Assembly (NCBI GenBank): GCA_947447375.1
Contig: CANFJB010000012.1
Coordinates: 1 to 64,000 of the forward strand
Direction: 5' to 3'
Origin: Bacteroidota bacterium
GTDB lineage: Bacteria; Bacteroidota; Bacteroidia; Flavobacteriales; Flavobacteriaceae
Length of the DNA stretch: 64,000 bases
Numbering within the stretch: the first letter of the stretch is position 1; every line of letters begins with the position of its first letter. Both the position numbers and the translations under genes were made by a program. The notes beneath the pieces were generated by a model. It saw only the letters and a program-made list of their open reading frames with translations, was not told the DNA's origin and ran no database searches. Below, piece by piece: positions 55,480-64,000 of the stretch.

Positions 55480-55989
55480 ATGAAAATGAAAAAAATAAAC
55501 TTCCTATTCGCAATTTTAATGCTGTTTACCTTCAGCAGTTGTTCGGTATATAATTTTACTGGAACAGGAAAAATTGACGCAAAATCATTTCAGGTAAATT
55601 ATTTTCAAAATAACGCTCCATTGATTGAGCCAGGAATTGAAAGGATTTTCACGCAAAAATTACAGAATTTAATTCAGAATCAAACTAATTTAAACTTAAC
55701 GAATTCAAATGGAGATTTAGTTTATGAGGGTGAAATAGTTGAATACAGAATTAGCCCAATGACAGCTACTGCCGATCAAAGAGCAGCGCAAAATAGATTG
55801 TCAATCACAATAAATGTGAGGTTTACAAACAAAAATAAAGAAAGTGACAATTTTGAAAAAAGATTTTCTTTTTATAATGATTATGATGGAGCAAACCAGT
55901 TGGTAGGTGCAAAACTGAATGAGAATTTAGATATTATTTTTGAGAGAATTACCCAGGACATTTTCAATGAATCGTTAGCTAAATGGTAA
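55480..55989 (+). CDS. lptE: LPS assembly lipoprotein LptE-like
   Basis: LptE plugs the LptD barrel that inserts lipopolysaccharide in the outer membrane. The 169-residue protein has a lipoprotein signal (MKMKKINFLFAILMLFTFSSC), then SVYNFTGTGKIDAKSFQVNYFQNNAPLIEP, a helix with FTQKLQNLIQNQTNLNL, and strands DLVYEGEIVEYRISPM and RLSITINVRFTNKN, the usual Bacteroidota LptE pattern. ATG 55480 (or 55486) is preferred over TTG 55468, which lies in the promoter. It is followed at 17 bp by a TPR protein. Confidence 0.88.
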   Translation: MKMKKINFLFAILMLFTFSSCSVYNFTGTGKIDAKSFQVNYFQNNAPLIEPGIERIFTQKLQNLIQNQTNLNLTNSNGDLVYEGEIVEYRISPMTATADQRAAQNRLSITINVRFTNKNKESDNFEKRFSFYNDYDGANQLVGAKLNENLDIIFERITQDIFNESLAKW

Positions 55990-56006
55990 TCAACTGATTA
56001 TTACAA

Positions 56007-56858
56007 ATGAATATAACTGAATACTTAACTTTAATAAACAACCCGAACGCTATTAATGACAAGCAAACTTCGTCATTGGAAAAAATAGTTGCGGAGTTCC
56101 CCTATTTTCAAAGTGCGAGAGCATTACGATTGAAAGGATTGTATAATGAGGAGAGTTTTCGTTATAATTATGAATTAAAAAACACTGCGGCCCACACTAC
56201 CGATCGGACTATTTTATTCGATTTTATCATTTCTGATACTTTTACTAGAATCGATAAAAATTTGTACGAACAAAAATTAGCTGAAATAAATGAAATTGAT
56301 GTAGATGCAACCGAATTGATTTTTAAGGAGGAGAAAATTGGATCAAGAGAAAATTCATTAGAGCAATCTATTTTGACTTCTATAAAAGAGGCATCACCAT
56401 CTGAAGACACTAATCCAGATTCATCAATTGAAGAAAAATTGAATATTGGAAAACCATTAGTTTTTTCATTAACTGAGAAATATTCATTTGAAGAATGGTT
56501 ACAATTATCTAAAATTCATCCAATTGTTAGAGAAAATACAGCTCCAAAAGAAGAAAAAACTAGTTCAATTGACCCTGAAAAACAGAAAAAATTAGCCTTA
56601 ATAGATAAATTTATTGAGGCGAATCCAAAAATTCCACCAATAAAAAAAGATACAGAACCTAGTTTTAAATTAGAGCCAAGTTCAGATAATAGTCCGTATT
56701 TAATGACTGAAACCTTAGCGAGAGTATATTTAGAACAAAATAAATATGACAAAGCAATACAAGCTTATGAAATATTAATTTTGAAATATCCAGAAAAAAG
56801 TAGTTTCTTTGCAAACCGTATTTCGGACATTAAGATTTTACAACAAAATAATAAATAA
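56007..56858 (+). CDS. TPR-containing protein of unknown function
   Basis: The 283-residue cytoplasmic-looking protein has no signal peptide. The N-terminal part begins MNITEYLTLINNPNAINDKQTSSLEKIVAEFPYFQ and looks helical; the middle is Glu/Lys/Ser-rich and probably disordered (about 110-225). The C-terminus has one TPR-like unit (TETLARVYLEQNKYDKAIQAYEILILKYPEKSSFFANRI, about 233-271). It lies 17 bp after lptE and 2 bp before secG, so it is part of that operon; a role in envelope biogenesis is only inferred from position. Confidence 0.75.
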   Translation: MNITEYLTLINNPNAINDKQTSSLEKIVAEFPYFQSARALRLKGLYNEESFRYNYELKNTAAHTTDRTILFDFIISDTFTRIDKNLYEQKLAEINEIDVDATELIFKEEKIGSRENSLEQSILTSIKEASPSEDTNPDSSIEEKLNIGKPLVFSLTEKYSFEEWLQLSKIHPIVRENTAPKEEKTSSIDPEKQKKLALIDKFIEANPKIPPIKKDTEPSFKLEPSSDNSPYLMTETLARVYLEQNKYDKAIQAYEILILKYPEKSSFFANRISDIKILQQNNK

Positions 56859-56860
56859 CA

Positions 56861-57217
56861 ATGAGTACATTTTCAATTTTTTTAGTATTAATAACAATAG
56901 TATGTTTTTTACTAATTGTAGTAATTATGGTTCAAAACCCTAAAGGTGGTGGATTATCTTCTTCATTAGGAGGATCGCAAATGATGGGTGGAGTTCAAAA
57001 AACTACTGACTTTTTAGATAAAAGCACATGGATTTTAGCGATGATTCTAACTGCATTAGTATTATTCTCTTACCTAAGTTTTACAGATTCATTCGGTGAT
57101 TCTGATTCTAAAATCATAGATACAACACAAAAAGCAGCACCTGCAGCTGCTACACCTGCAACTCCAGCCGCACCAGCACAATCTGCTCCAGCGCCTGCAG
57201 TTCCAGCAACGAAATAA
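56861..57217 (+). CDS. secG: Preprotein translocase subunit SecG
   Basis: SecG is the small third subunit of SecYEG. The 118-residue protein has two membrane helices (about 4-23 and 55-74) with the conserved cytoplasmic loop VQNPKGGGLSSSLGGSQMMGGVQKTTDFL between them. The tail of about 45 residues is Ala/Pro/Thr-rich (PAAATPATPAAPAQSAPAP), making the protein longer than classic SecG of about 75-110 residues. It starts 2 bp after the TPR gene and ends in a terminator. Confidence 0.94.
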   Translation: MSTFSIFLVLITIVCFLLIVVIMVQNPKGGGLSSSLGGSQMMGGVQKTTDFLDKSTWILAMILTALVLFSYLSFTDSFGDSDSKIIDTTQKAAPAAATPATPAAPAQSAPAPAVPATK

Positions 57218-57236
57218 TTATTTTTTCAAAATATTA

Positions 57237-57269
57237 AATGCCAGCCTGTCAATGCTGGCATTTTTTTTA
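57237..57269 (+). terminator. Intrinsic terminator after secG
   Basis: ATGCCAGC and GCTGGCAT pair and are followed by eight Ts. Confidence 0.9.
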
Positions 57270-57356
57270 GGTAAAATTGTCATAATTAACACATTGGCAC
57301 AATTTCTGAAAATACAATTTCATAAAATTTCAATAAACAATTAAAAATATATTATT

Positions 57357-57632
57357 ATGAGTTTAAACATCAAACCTCTTTCAGATCGAGTTCTAATTGA
57401 ACCTGTAGCGGCAGAAACAAAAACGGCTTCTGGAATATTTATCCCAGACACTGCCAAAGAAAAACCTCAAAAAGGAACTGTAGTTGCTGTTGGTGCTGGA
57501 ACTAAAGACCACGCTATGACAGTTAAAATTGGTGATACTGTATTGTATGGTAAATATGCTGGTACAGAATTAAAATTAGAAGGTAAAGATTATCTAATTA
57601 TGCGTGAAGACGATATTCTTGCGATAATTTAA
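57357..57632 (+). CDS. groES: Co-chaperonin GroES
   Basis: GroES caps the GroEL cage. The 91-residue protein has [15 protein letters not shown], the mobile loop [34 protein letters not shown] and the closing [15 protein letters not shown]. Length is normal. groEL follows after 101 bp, a gap partly filled with dispersed repeats. No CIRCE element is visible upstream. A TTGGCAC box lies at 57294-57300. Confidence 0.97.
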   Translation: MSLNIKPLSDRVLIEPVAAETKTASGIFIPDTAKEKPQKGTVVAVGAGTKDHAMTVKIGDTVLYGKYAGTELKLEGKDYLIMREDDILAII

Positions 57633-57663
57633 TCCCCTCCCAACCTCCCCGAAGGGAAGGAGA
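57633..57663. repeat. Dispersed palindromic repeat between groES and groEL
   Basis: It begins right after the groES stop. The core CCTCCCCGAAGGGAAGG belongs to the same family as 15055-15168 and 49671-49710. Confidence 0.8.
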
Positions 57664-57697
57664 AAAAATAAATAAAAGAAAAATATTAATTTAATAA

Positions 57698-59362
<1,665 letters not shown>

Positions 59363-59384
59363 TATTTTTCCTATACTATTTAAA

Positions 59385-59412
59385 ATCCGCTTCAATGAAG
59401 CGGATTTTTTTT
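59385..59412 (+). terminator. Intrinsic terminator after groEL
   Basis: AATCCGCTTC and GAAGCGGATT pair around a tiny loop and are followed by Ts. Confidence 0.9.
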
Positions 59413-59505
59413 ATAAATAATTTAACAGAGTGCCAATAAATAATATATAAATTTACCTATTGTTATTTTGATTTATTAATATTTACCCTCGTTAACTCAA
59501 ACCAA

Positions 59506-61872
59506 ATGAGAATTTATTTAAGTATTTTTTGTGTCCTTTTATTTTCCACCTCTTACTCCCAAATTATTGAAAATGAAGAAAAAATAAAGAGCAGTTTAGA
59601 AAATTATTTTCAAAAAGAAAGAGAAATTATACATGTTCATTTTAATAAAAATACTTATCTAAACAATGAGTCAATTGGTTTTAAAGGTTATATTATTAAT
59701 AAAAATACGGGGCTACCATTTGTAAATTCGACTAATATTCAAATGGTAATTTACAATGAAAAAAAGGAAATAGTACAAAAACAATTATTCTTTGCAATAG
59801 CTGGAACATTTGATGGCGTTTATCAATTATCAGATAAATTTAAACCTGGAAAATACCAATTTCATTTTTTTACAAATTGGATGAATAACTTTAAAGAAGA
59901 CGATTCCTTTATTCAATCCATTCAAGTGATTGACAAAAATGAACCTTACAATTTAGATTCAAATAAGATTAATTTTGCTACTGCAAAAGTTACATTTTTT
60001 CCTGAAAGTGGAGTATTGATTAATGGTGTTAATAATAAAGTTGGTGTTACTATTAAAGATTGTAACCAATACGGCATTGCTATAAATGAAGGTGTTATTC
60101 TTGATTCTAAATTGCAAGAAGTAACTAAATTTTCAACAAATAAAATGGGAAATGGCAATTTCAACTTCACTCCTATTCCAAATGAAAAATACACTCTTAA
60201 AATAAACTCCAATAATCTAAATATTATCGAACAGTTACCTACTGCCAATGAAAACGGTTTGAAAATAACTTACAACAACAACTTATCAAATAATCATTTG
60301 GCTATTTCTGTGAATACTAATCTTCAAAGTATTCCTTTATTTGAAAATAAAAAATTAATTTTATTGATTCACCAAGATGCAAATTCTGTTCAAAAAGCAT
60401 TTTCGTTTAGTAATAAAGAACCTGAACAAATTCTAGATTTTGATAAAAAATATTTATCGGAAGGGTTAAATACAATTCGAGTTATCGATGAAAATTTGAA
60501 GGAAATAGCTCAACGACTAGTTTTTATTGGTAATCCTGATAAATCAGCCATATCAATCGAAGCAAAAGAAATTGAAAATGATAGCATCTCTATTTCTGGC
60601 AAAACAGACATTAAAAATACCTATTTAAGTGTTAGTATTTTACCTTCTGAAAATGAATGTATCAATCAACAAAAATCAATTTTAGGGACTTATTATTTGA
60701 ATTCTCAATTAGAACATCCCGAAAATAACACCTATTCTTATTTTGATATTGACAATAAAAATAGAAAAAACGAACTAGAACTATTGATGTTAAATCAAAA
60801 AAAGAGTAAATATAAATGGGAAGATTTGATTTCTGAACCTGAAAAATCAAAATATCGTTTTACAAAAGGAGTTACGATTTATGGAAAGGTGGAGAAAAAA
60901 TTAAATCCAAAGATCAAATACAAATTGGCGCTACTTTCATTAAAAGACAAGGTTTTTGATGAAACTTCTATTGATGAAAACAACGAATTTAAATTTGAAA
61001 ATTACTATGCTCAGGATTCAACCGTTTTTATGTTCCAATTGTTAAATGAAAAAAAAGTAGCAGTTTACAGTAAAATGAATGTCAAAATAATTCGAAATGA
61101 CACCTTGGTTAAACTTCCTATTAACTTTGATGATTCTAATTGTCCCATTTTAAAAGTTGAAAATAACATTACATTTTCAACCTCAAAAAGTAACAATAAA
61201 ACGATTAATTTAAATGAGGTAAAAATCCAAAATAATTATAAAAAGGAAGTTTTTACCCATAAAGATGAAGTGGGGTCATTTACCGCGACTGCTTATAAAA
61301 TTGATGAGAATTCATTTGGAAATGTATTAGAATTCATCGGTAGAAATGGCTATCGCACCGGTATAAGTGCTGAGGATAATTCTGCATTTATTAAAAATCC
61401 AAGAAATGGTGCTTTAATGGATAATGGCTCATCGCCTGCCGTATACATCGATAATGAATTGGTCTTTGATTTGAACTTATTGTACAGTATGTTTTTAACA
61501 GATGTTGATGAAATTTATATTGATAAGAATGGTGCTTCAAGTTTTGCTGGGACTTCCGGAACCATAAATATCTATCTTAAAAAAGGAATTAAGAAAAATT
61601 ACTATCGCACCAATTATGATTCATTAATTGTAACCAATGGCTATGCTGTAAAAAGCAATTTTGTGAATTCAACTTTTGAATCACAAAAAGAATTTTACGC
61701 ATTTGGCACTTTAGATTGGCAGACTTTAAAATTAGAAAAAGAGGAAGATAAATTTAAAATATCATTTCCAAAAGGAAATCAATCAGAGATAAAATTGCTA
61801 ATTGAAGGATTTAATAGCGATGGAAAATTGTTTTCAGAAATAAGGAAAGTTCCTGTTTCAAAAAAATTATAG
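59506..61872 (+). CDS. Secreted MG2-like/TonB-plug-domain protein without a barrel
   Basis: The 788-residue exported protein has a signal peptide (MRIYLSIFCVLLFSTSYSQ). Near the N-terminus is an alpha-2-macroglobulin MG2-like beta domain (IIHVHFNKNTYLNNESIGFKGYIINKNTGLP...GKYQFHFFTNWM, about 43-130). Several Ig-like units follow. A TonB-receptor plug-like segment comes late (FIGRNGYRTGISAEDN...SPAVYIDNELVFDLNLLYSMFLTDVDEIYIDKNGASSFAGTSGTINIYLKKG, about 605-705). No C-terminal beta-barrel follows; it ends about 85 residues later. Such carriers are common in Bacteroidota, and their role is unknown. It is a single-gene unit. Confidence 0.82.
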   Translation: MRIYLSIFCVLLFSTSYSQIIENEEKIKSSLENYFQKEREIIHVHFNKNTYLNNESIGFKGYIINKNTGLPFVNSTNIQMVIYNEKKEIVQKQLFFAIAGTFDGVYQLSDKFKPGKYQFHFFTNWMNNFKEDDSFIQSIQVIDKNEPYNLDSNKINFATAKVTFFPESGVLINGVNNKVGVTIKDCNQYGIAINEGVILDSKLQEVTKFSTNKMGNGNFNFTPIPNEKYTLKINSNNLNIIEQLPTANENGLKITYNNNLSNNHLAISVNTNLQSIPLFENKKLILLIHQDANSVQKAFSFSNKEPEQILDFDKKYLSEGLNTIRVIDENLKEIAQRLVFIGNPDKSAISIEAKEIENDSISISGKTDIKNTYLSVSILPSENECINQQKSILGTYYLNSQLEHPENNTYSYFDIDNKNRKNELELLMLNQKKSKYKWEDLISEPEKSKYRFTKGVTIYGKVEKKLNPKIKYKLALLSLKDKVFDETSIDENNEFKFENYYAQDSTVFMFQLLNEKKVAVYSKMNVKIIRNDTLVKLPINFDDSNCPILKVENNITFSTSKSNNKTINLNEVKIQNNYKKEVFTHKDEVGSFTATAYKIDENSFGNVLEFIGRNGYRTGISAEDNSAFIKNPRNGALMDNGSSPAVYIDNELVFDLNLLYSMFLTDVDEIYIDKNGASSFAGTSGTINIYLKKGIKKNYYRTNYDSLIVTNGYAVKSNFVNSTFESQKEFYAFGTLDWQTLKLEKEEDKFKISFPKGNQSEIKLLIEGFNSDGKLFSEIRKVPVSKKL

Positions 61873-61876
61873 AGAT

Positions 61877-61916
61877 AAAAAAAGAGGAAAACCGATGATT
61901 TTCCTCTTTTTTTTAT
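61877..61916. terminator. Bidirectional terminator between TonB-plug gene and DedA gene
   Basis: AAAAAGAGGAAAA and TTTTCCTCTTTTT pair around a short loop, with A/T runs on both sides; it overlaps the end of the DedA gene. Confidence 0.85.
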
Positions 61917-62617
61917 TTGACAACTGTTTTTTTCAAGAGTTTAAATAGAACTGGCAATGTTGAAATTAGAATAATACCAACAACTATATACTCGATATAA
62001 TTTTTCAAATTAATTCCATAATTTAAGAAAATTCCAAATAAATAATGCCCTGAAAATATTAGAACTGAAGCCCATAAAAAAGAGCTTAAAATATTGAAAA
62101 ACATAAACTTTTTCCTGTCCATTTCTACAATTCCTGCGATTATTGGTGCAAAAGTTCTAAAAATTGGAAGAAACCTAGCATAAATAATAGCCTTCCCTCC
62201 ATATTTTTCAAAGAAATCTTTCGATTGAACCAAGTATTTTTTCTTAAACCAAAAGGAATCTTCTTTCTTAAAAAGATAGTATCCACTTTTTGCTCCAAAC
62301 CAATATCCTACCATGTTTCCAAGAATTCCTGCGATAGAAATAAAGCAAACTAATATTAGAACATTTAAAAAATCATTATTGATGTGTACAAATTGATCTA
62401 CTAAACCGGGATGATAAACCCCGTTTAAAACTGAACCCGAAGCATAAATTCCTGACAAAAACAATAGACTATCCCCTGGTAAGAAAAAGCCTGCAAAAAG
62501 TCCAGTTTCAGCAAAAACTATAAATAAGACAATGTAAAGTCCAATTTGGATTCCTGCAATTTGAAGGGTTATATAAAACTCAGGATTTACTAATTGAGTC
62601 CAATCAAATTTATTCAT
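61913..62617 (-). CDS. DedA/SNARE-associated family membrane protein
   Basis: The 234-residue membrane protein has four to five hydrophobic segments. The DedA landmarks are present: FAETGLFAGFFLPGDSLLFLSG (re-entrant helix with conserved Glu, about 36-56), GNMVGYWFGAKSGYYLF and YGGKAIIYARFLPIFRTFAPIIAG (about 139-162), whose paired arginines are needed for function in the family. DedA proteins act as lipid (undecaprenyl phosphate or phosphatidylethanolamine) flippases/scramblases. The start is ATG 62617. It is separated from the HMA gene by 119 bp with no clear promoter. Confidence 0.92.
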   Translation of the reverse strand: MNKFDWTQLVNPEFYITLQIAGIQIGLYIVLFIVFAETGLFAGFFLPGDSLLFLSGIYASGSVLNGVYHPGLVDQFVHINNDFLNVLILVCFISIAGILGNMVGYWFGAKSGYYLFKKEDSFWFKKKYLVQSKDFFEKYGGKAIIYARFLPIFRTFAPIIAGIVEMDRKKFMFFNILSSFLWASVLIFSGHYLFGIFLNYGINLKNYIEYIVVGIILISTLPVLFKLLKKTVVK

Positions 62618-62736
62618 AGATAATTTGGTTTACTTTGTCGAAACAAAAATTGAATAGGGTGTGAAAGTAACTAAAATTTAATTTAGACACAATTAATTGG
62701 TGCGATTTAAAATTAAATTAACGCAATAGTAACTCG

Positions 62737-63078
62737 TTATTTCCTTTCATATTGGCAACAACCAGGCAATTTATTATAGTTTTCTTTAGTCGCTTTTACC
62801 TCATCTGTATCATAACCTGCTTTTGCCACCGCTTTTTTTACATCGAGAATATTGGCTTTTTCTTCATTTAAAATCAAAGCCAATTTATGGGTTTCAACGC
62901 TCCATGTTGCAGATTTTACTCCTGAAACTGAAAATGCCGCTTTTTGAATTTTACTTTGACAAGATTCGCAATTGCCATTTACCTCAATTTCATATTTGGC
63001 ATTTTTGTTTAATTTATCTTGTGCTTGAATTGAAAATGAACCTAAAATAAATACTGTTGCTAAAATTAATTTTCTCAT
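62737..63078 (-). CDS. Secreted heavy-metal-associated (HMA) domain protein
   Basis: The 113-residue exported protein has a signal peptide (MRKLILATVFILGSFSIQAQ) and one ferredoxin-like HMA domain with the metal-binding pair in NGNCESCQSKIQKAAFSVSGVKSATWSVETHKL (Cys34, Cys37). A C-terminal PGCCQYER adds two vicinal cysteines. Cu(I) is the likeliest ligand, by family. Export and closeness to a TonB-dependent receptor suggest periplasmic metal handling with that receptor, which is an inference. Confidence 0.9.
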   Translation of the reverse strand: MRKLILATVFILGSFSIQAQDKLNKNAKYEIEVNGNCESCQSKIQKAAFSVSGVKSATWSVETHKLALILNEEKANILDVKKAVAKAGYDTDEVKATKENYNKLPGCCQYERK

Positions 63079-63134
63079 AATTGTTTGTTTTAATTGTTAT
63101 TTTATTAATTGATTAAAATTCTCTTTTTTTGAAT

Positions 63135-63263
63135 TTGCCATTGTAATTGACATTGCTAATACTATTGATATTGATATTGCTATTGCTATTGCTATTGCTA
63201 TTGCTAATGTATTTGATATTGCTATTGATATTGCCATTGCTATTGTAATTGTAATTGACATTG
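63135..63263. repeat. Hexamer (TTGNNA) tandem array, 21.5 units
   Basis: Reading from 63135, units follow the pattern TTGCCA, TTGTAA, TTGACA, TTGCTA, TTGATA in a fixed 6-bp phase for 129 bp, with TTGCTA repeated five times in the centre. It starts three bases downstream of the receptor stop codon (minus strand) and fills the gap toward the HMA gene. Confidence 0.93.
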
Positions 63264-63266
63264 TAA

Positions 63267-64000
63267 TTATTTAACTCTATACCGTAATCCTGCATAATAC
63301 ATTTGACCAAATATTGGCGCATATACAATTGAAGTATCAAAAGCGGTTCCGAAAGGATTGCTACTTCCTAAAATTGCCTTTTCTTGTTTGTAATTTCCAA
63401 TATTTTCTCCTCCAACATATACTTCAAAAATACTAGAAAATACTCTAGAAATTTGCATGTTCATAATTGAAAATGATGGAGAAAAATCTGGCATTGAATC
63501 TGTTCCAGAGTTGGAAATAGTTGCTGGCAATCTTTGTTTTCCAAGCCAATTTATTGTAAAATCAAACTTCCATTGTTTTCCATCTTGCAATAAATGAGTT
63601 TGGTATTCCAAATTTCCAAAAAATCGATGTTTGGCTTGCAACGGTCGTTCCTGAGTTTCATATTGATAATCGGTTTGAATATCGTAATATTTATAGGCTG
63701 ATCTCAAATTAAAGTGTTTCGCTAATTCATAATTGAACTCAACTTGTAAACTGTTGGCAAAAGATTTGCCATTCAAATTATAAAAAACCACTTGCCGTGG
63801 TCCTTGATACAAATCAACCACAACTTGGTTTTGAAAATCGGTTCTGAAAAAATCGAAACCAAAATCGCCATTTCTATTAAAAAAAAGGAACTTTTGATTA
63901 AAACTGATTCCGTAATTCCATGCTATTTCAGGATTTAGTCCATAAATTTTCCCTCCTGTACTTACAATTTCAAAGTTTCTTGAACTTCCAAAAAGTTGCT
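63267..64000 (-). CDS. TonB-dependent receptor, C-terminal part (5' end beyond window)
   Basis: The frame is open from the right edge to the TAA at 63267, giving the last ~244 residues of an outer-membrane receptor. The sequence has alternating barrel strands (NPEIAWNYGISFNQKF, FGFDFFRTDFQNQVVVDLYQ, NSLQVEFNYELAKHFNLRSAYKYYD, WKFDFTINWLGKQRLP, MNMQISRVFSSIFEVYVGGENI) and ends with MYYAGLRYRVK, which has a typical barrel C-terminus apart from a terminal Lys. Plug and TonB box are outside the window. The HMA protein downstream suggests metal uptake or sensing. The short ATG/GTG frame at 63821 is only an internal part of this gene. Confidence 0.9.
   Translation of the reverse strand, partial: QLFGSSRNFEIVSTGGKIYGLNPEIAWNYGISFNQKFLFFNRNGDFGFDFFRTDFQNQVVVDLYQGPRQVVFYNLNGKSFANSLQVEFNYELAKHFNLRSAYKYYDIQTDYQYETQERPLQAKHRFFGNLEYQTHLLQDGKQWKFDFTINWLGKQRLPATISNSGTDSMPDFSPSFSIMNMQISRVFSSIFEVYVGGENIGNYKQEKAILGSSNPFGTAFDTSIVYAPIFGQMYYAGLRYRVK

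Noticed and set aside
57260..57356. CIRCE/HrcA operator before groES
   Set aside because: No GCACTC-N9-GAGTGC inverted repeat is present; the only similar word is a single TTGGCAC.
63113..63340. Asn/Ser-rich 75-residue minus-strand frame
   Set aside because: It is translation of the hexamer array in one frame, overlapping the receptor gene end; not a gene on this evidence.

Overview
The window is AT-rich DNA from a member of the Bacteroidota, almost certainly a Flavobacterium or close relative. The evidence is the set of genes restricted to or typical of that group (gldJ, gldK-gldL-gldM-gldN, porU, porV, a TonB-dependent receptor, an S46 peptidase, a folK-deoxynucleoside kinase fusion), promoters of the Bacteroidota type (TTG, about 19 bp, TAnnTTTG), and short dispersed repeats of the kind seen in flavobacterial genomes. 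Nearly all of it is ordinary chromosomal core. I see no prophage, insertion sequence, CRISPR array, defence island or rRNA.

Layout. 1-4517 (minus) is a giant secreted surface protein cut by the left edge exactly where its type IX secretion (T9SS) sorting domain begins. 4687-7742 (minus) is murF and gldJ. 7948-13545 (plus) is porU, porV and cdd. 13789-16442 (plus) is pdhA-pdhC. 16492-20003 (minus) is a polysaccharide group: aminotransferase, galE, glycosyltransferase. 20157-23585 (plus) is waaA and a DPP11-type S46 peptidase. Around 24-25 kb are a tiny Ala/Pro lipoprotein, a DUF1508 protein, tRNA-Leu and tRNA-Gly separated by a tandem array of tRNA-Leu 5' fragments, then mutS. 27.9-43.5 kb is housekeeping: DUF1573, TrmH, folK-dNK, AsmA-like, DUF2797, GH3-like, clpX, clpP, tig, an acyltransferase, an ABC-F ATPase, DUF983 and a FAD oxidoreductase. 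43.6-48.4 kb (minus) is the gliding/T9SS motor operon gldK-L-M-N, preceded by a degenerate ureohydrolase and topA. 52.6-59.4 kb (plus) is miaB, a sigma-54 activator, lptE, a TPR protein, secG, groES and groEL. 59.5-64 kb holds a TonB-plug surface protein, a DedA protein, a metal-binding HMA protein and the C-terminal part of a TonB-dependent receptor cut by the right edge.

How the genes fit together. Two T9SS/gliding loci lie within the window: gldJ with porU and porV (adhesion/gliding lipoprotein, the peptidase that removes C-terminal sorting signals, and its outer-membrane partner), and gldK-L-M-N (the proton-driven motor and the periplasmic/outer-membrane ring). The protein at the left edge is a likely substrate of that machine. 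The other loci serve envelope building (murF, waaA, galE group, lptE, AsmA-like), protein quality control (clpX, clpP, tig, groESL, S46 peptidase), tRNA and DNA maintenance (miaB, TrmH, mutS, topA) and central metabolism (pdhA, pdhC, cdd, folK-dNK).

Most unusual signals: (1) two copies of a structured, probably RNA, element at 18788-18864 and 52396-52540, sharing conserved ends, a compensatory base-pair change and a variable hairpin; (2) a five-copy 66-67 bp array carrying the first 12 nt of tRNA-Leu; (3) GC-rich palindromic repeats, one pair lying in frame inside the pdhC linker and another between groES and groEL; (4) a 129-bp hexamer array touching the stop codon of the receptor gene; (5) a ureohydrolase-fold protein lacking metal ligands beside the gliding operon. 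I did not find a wholly new multi-gene system.
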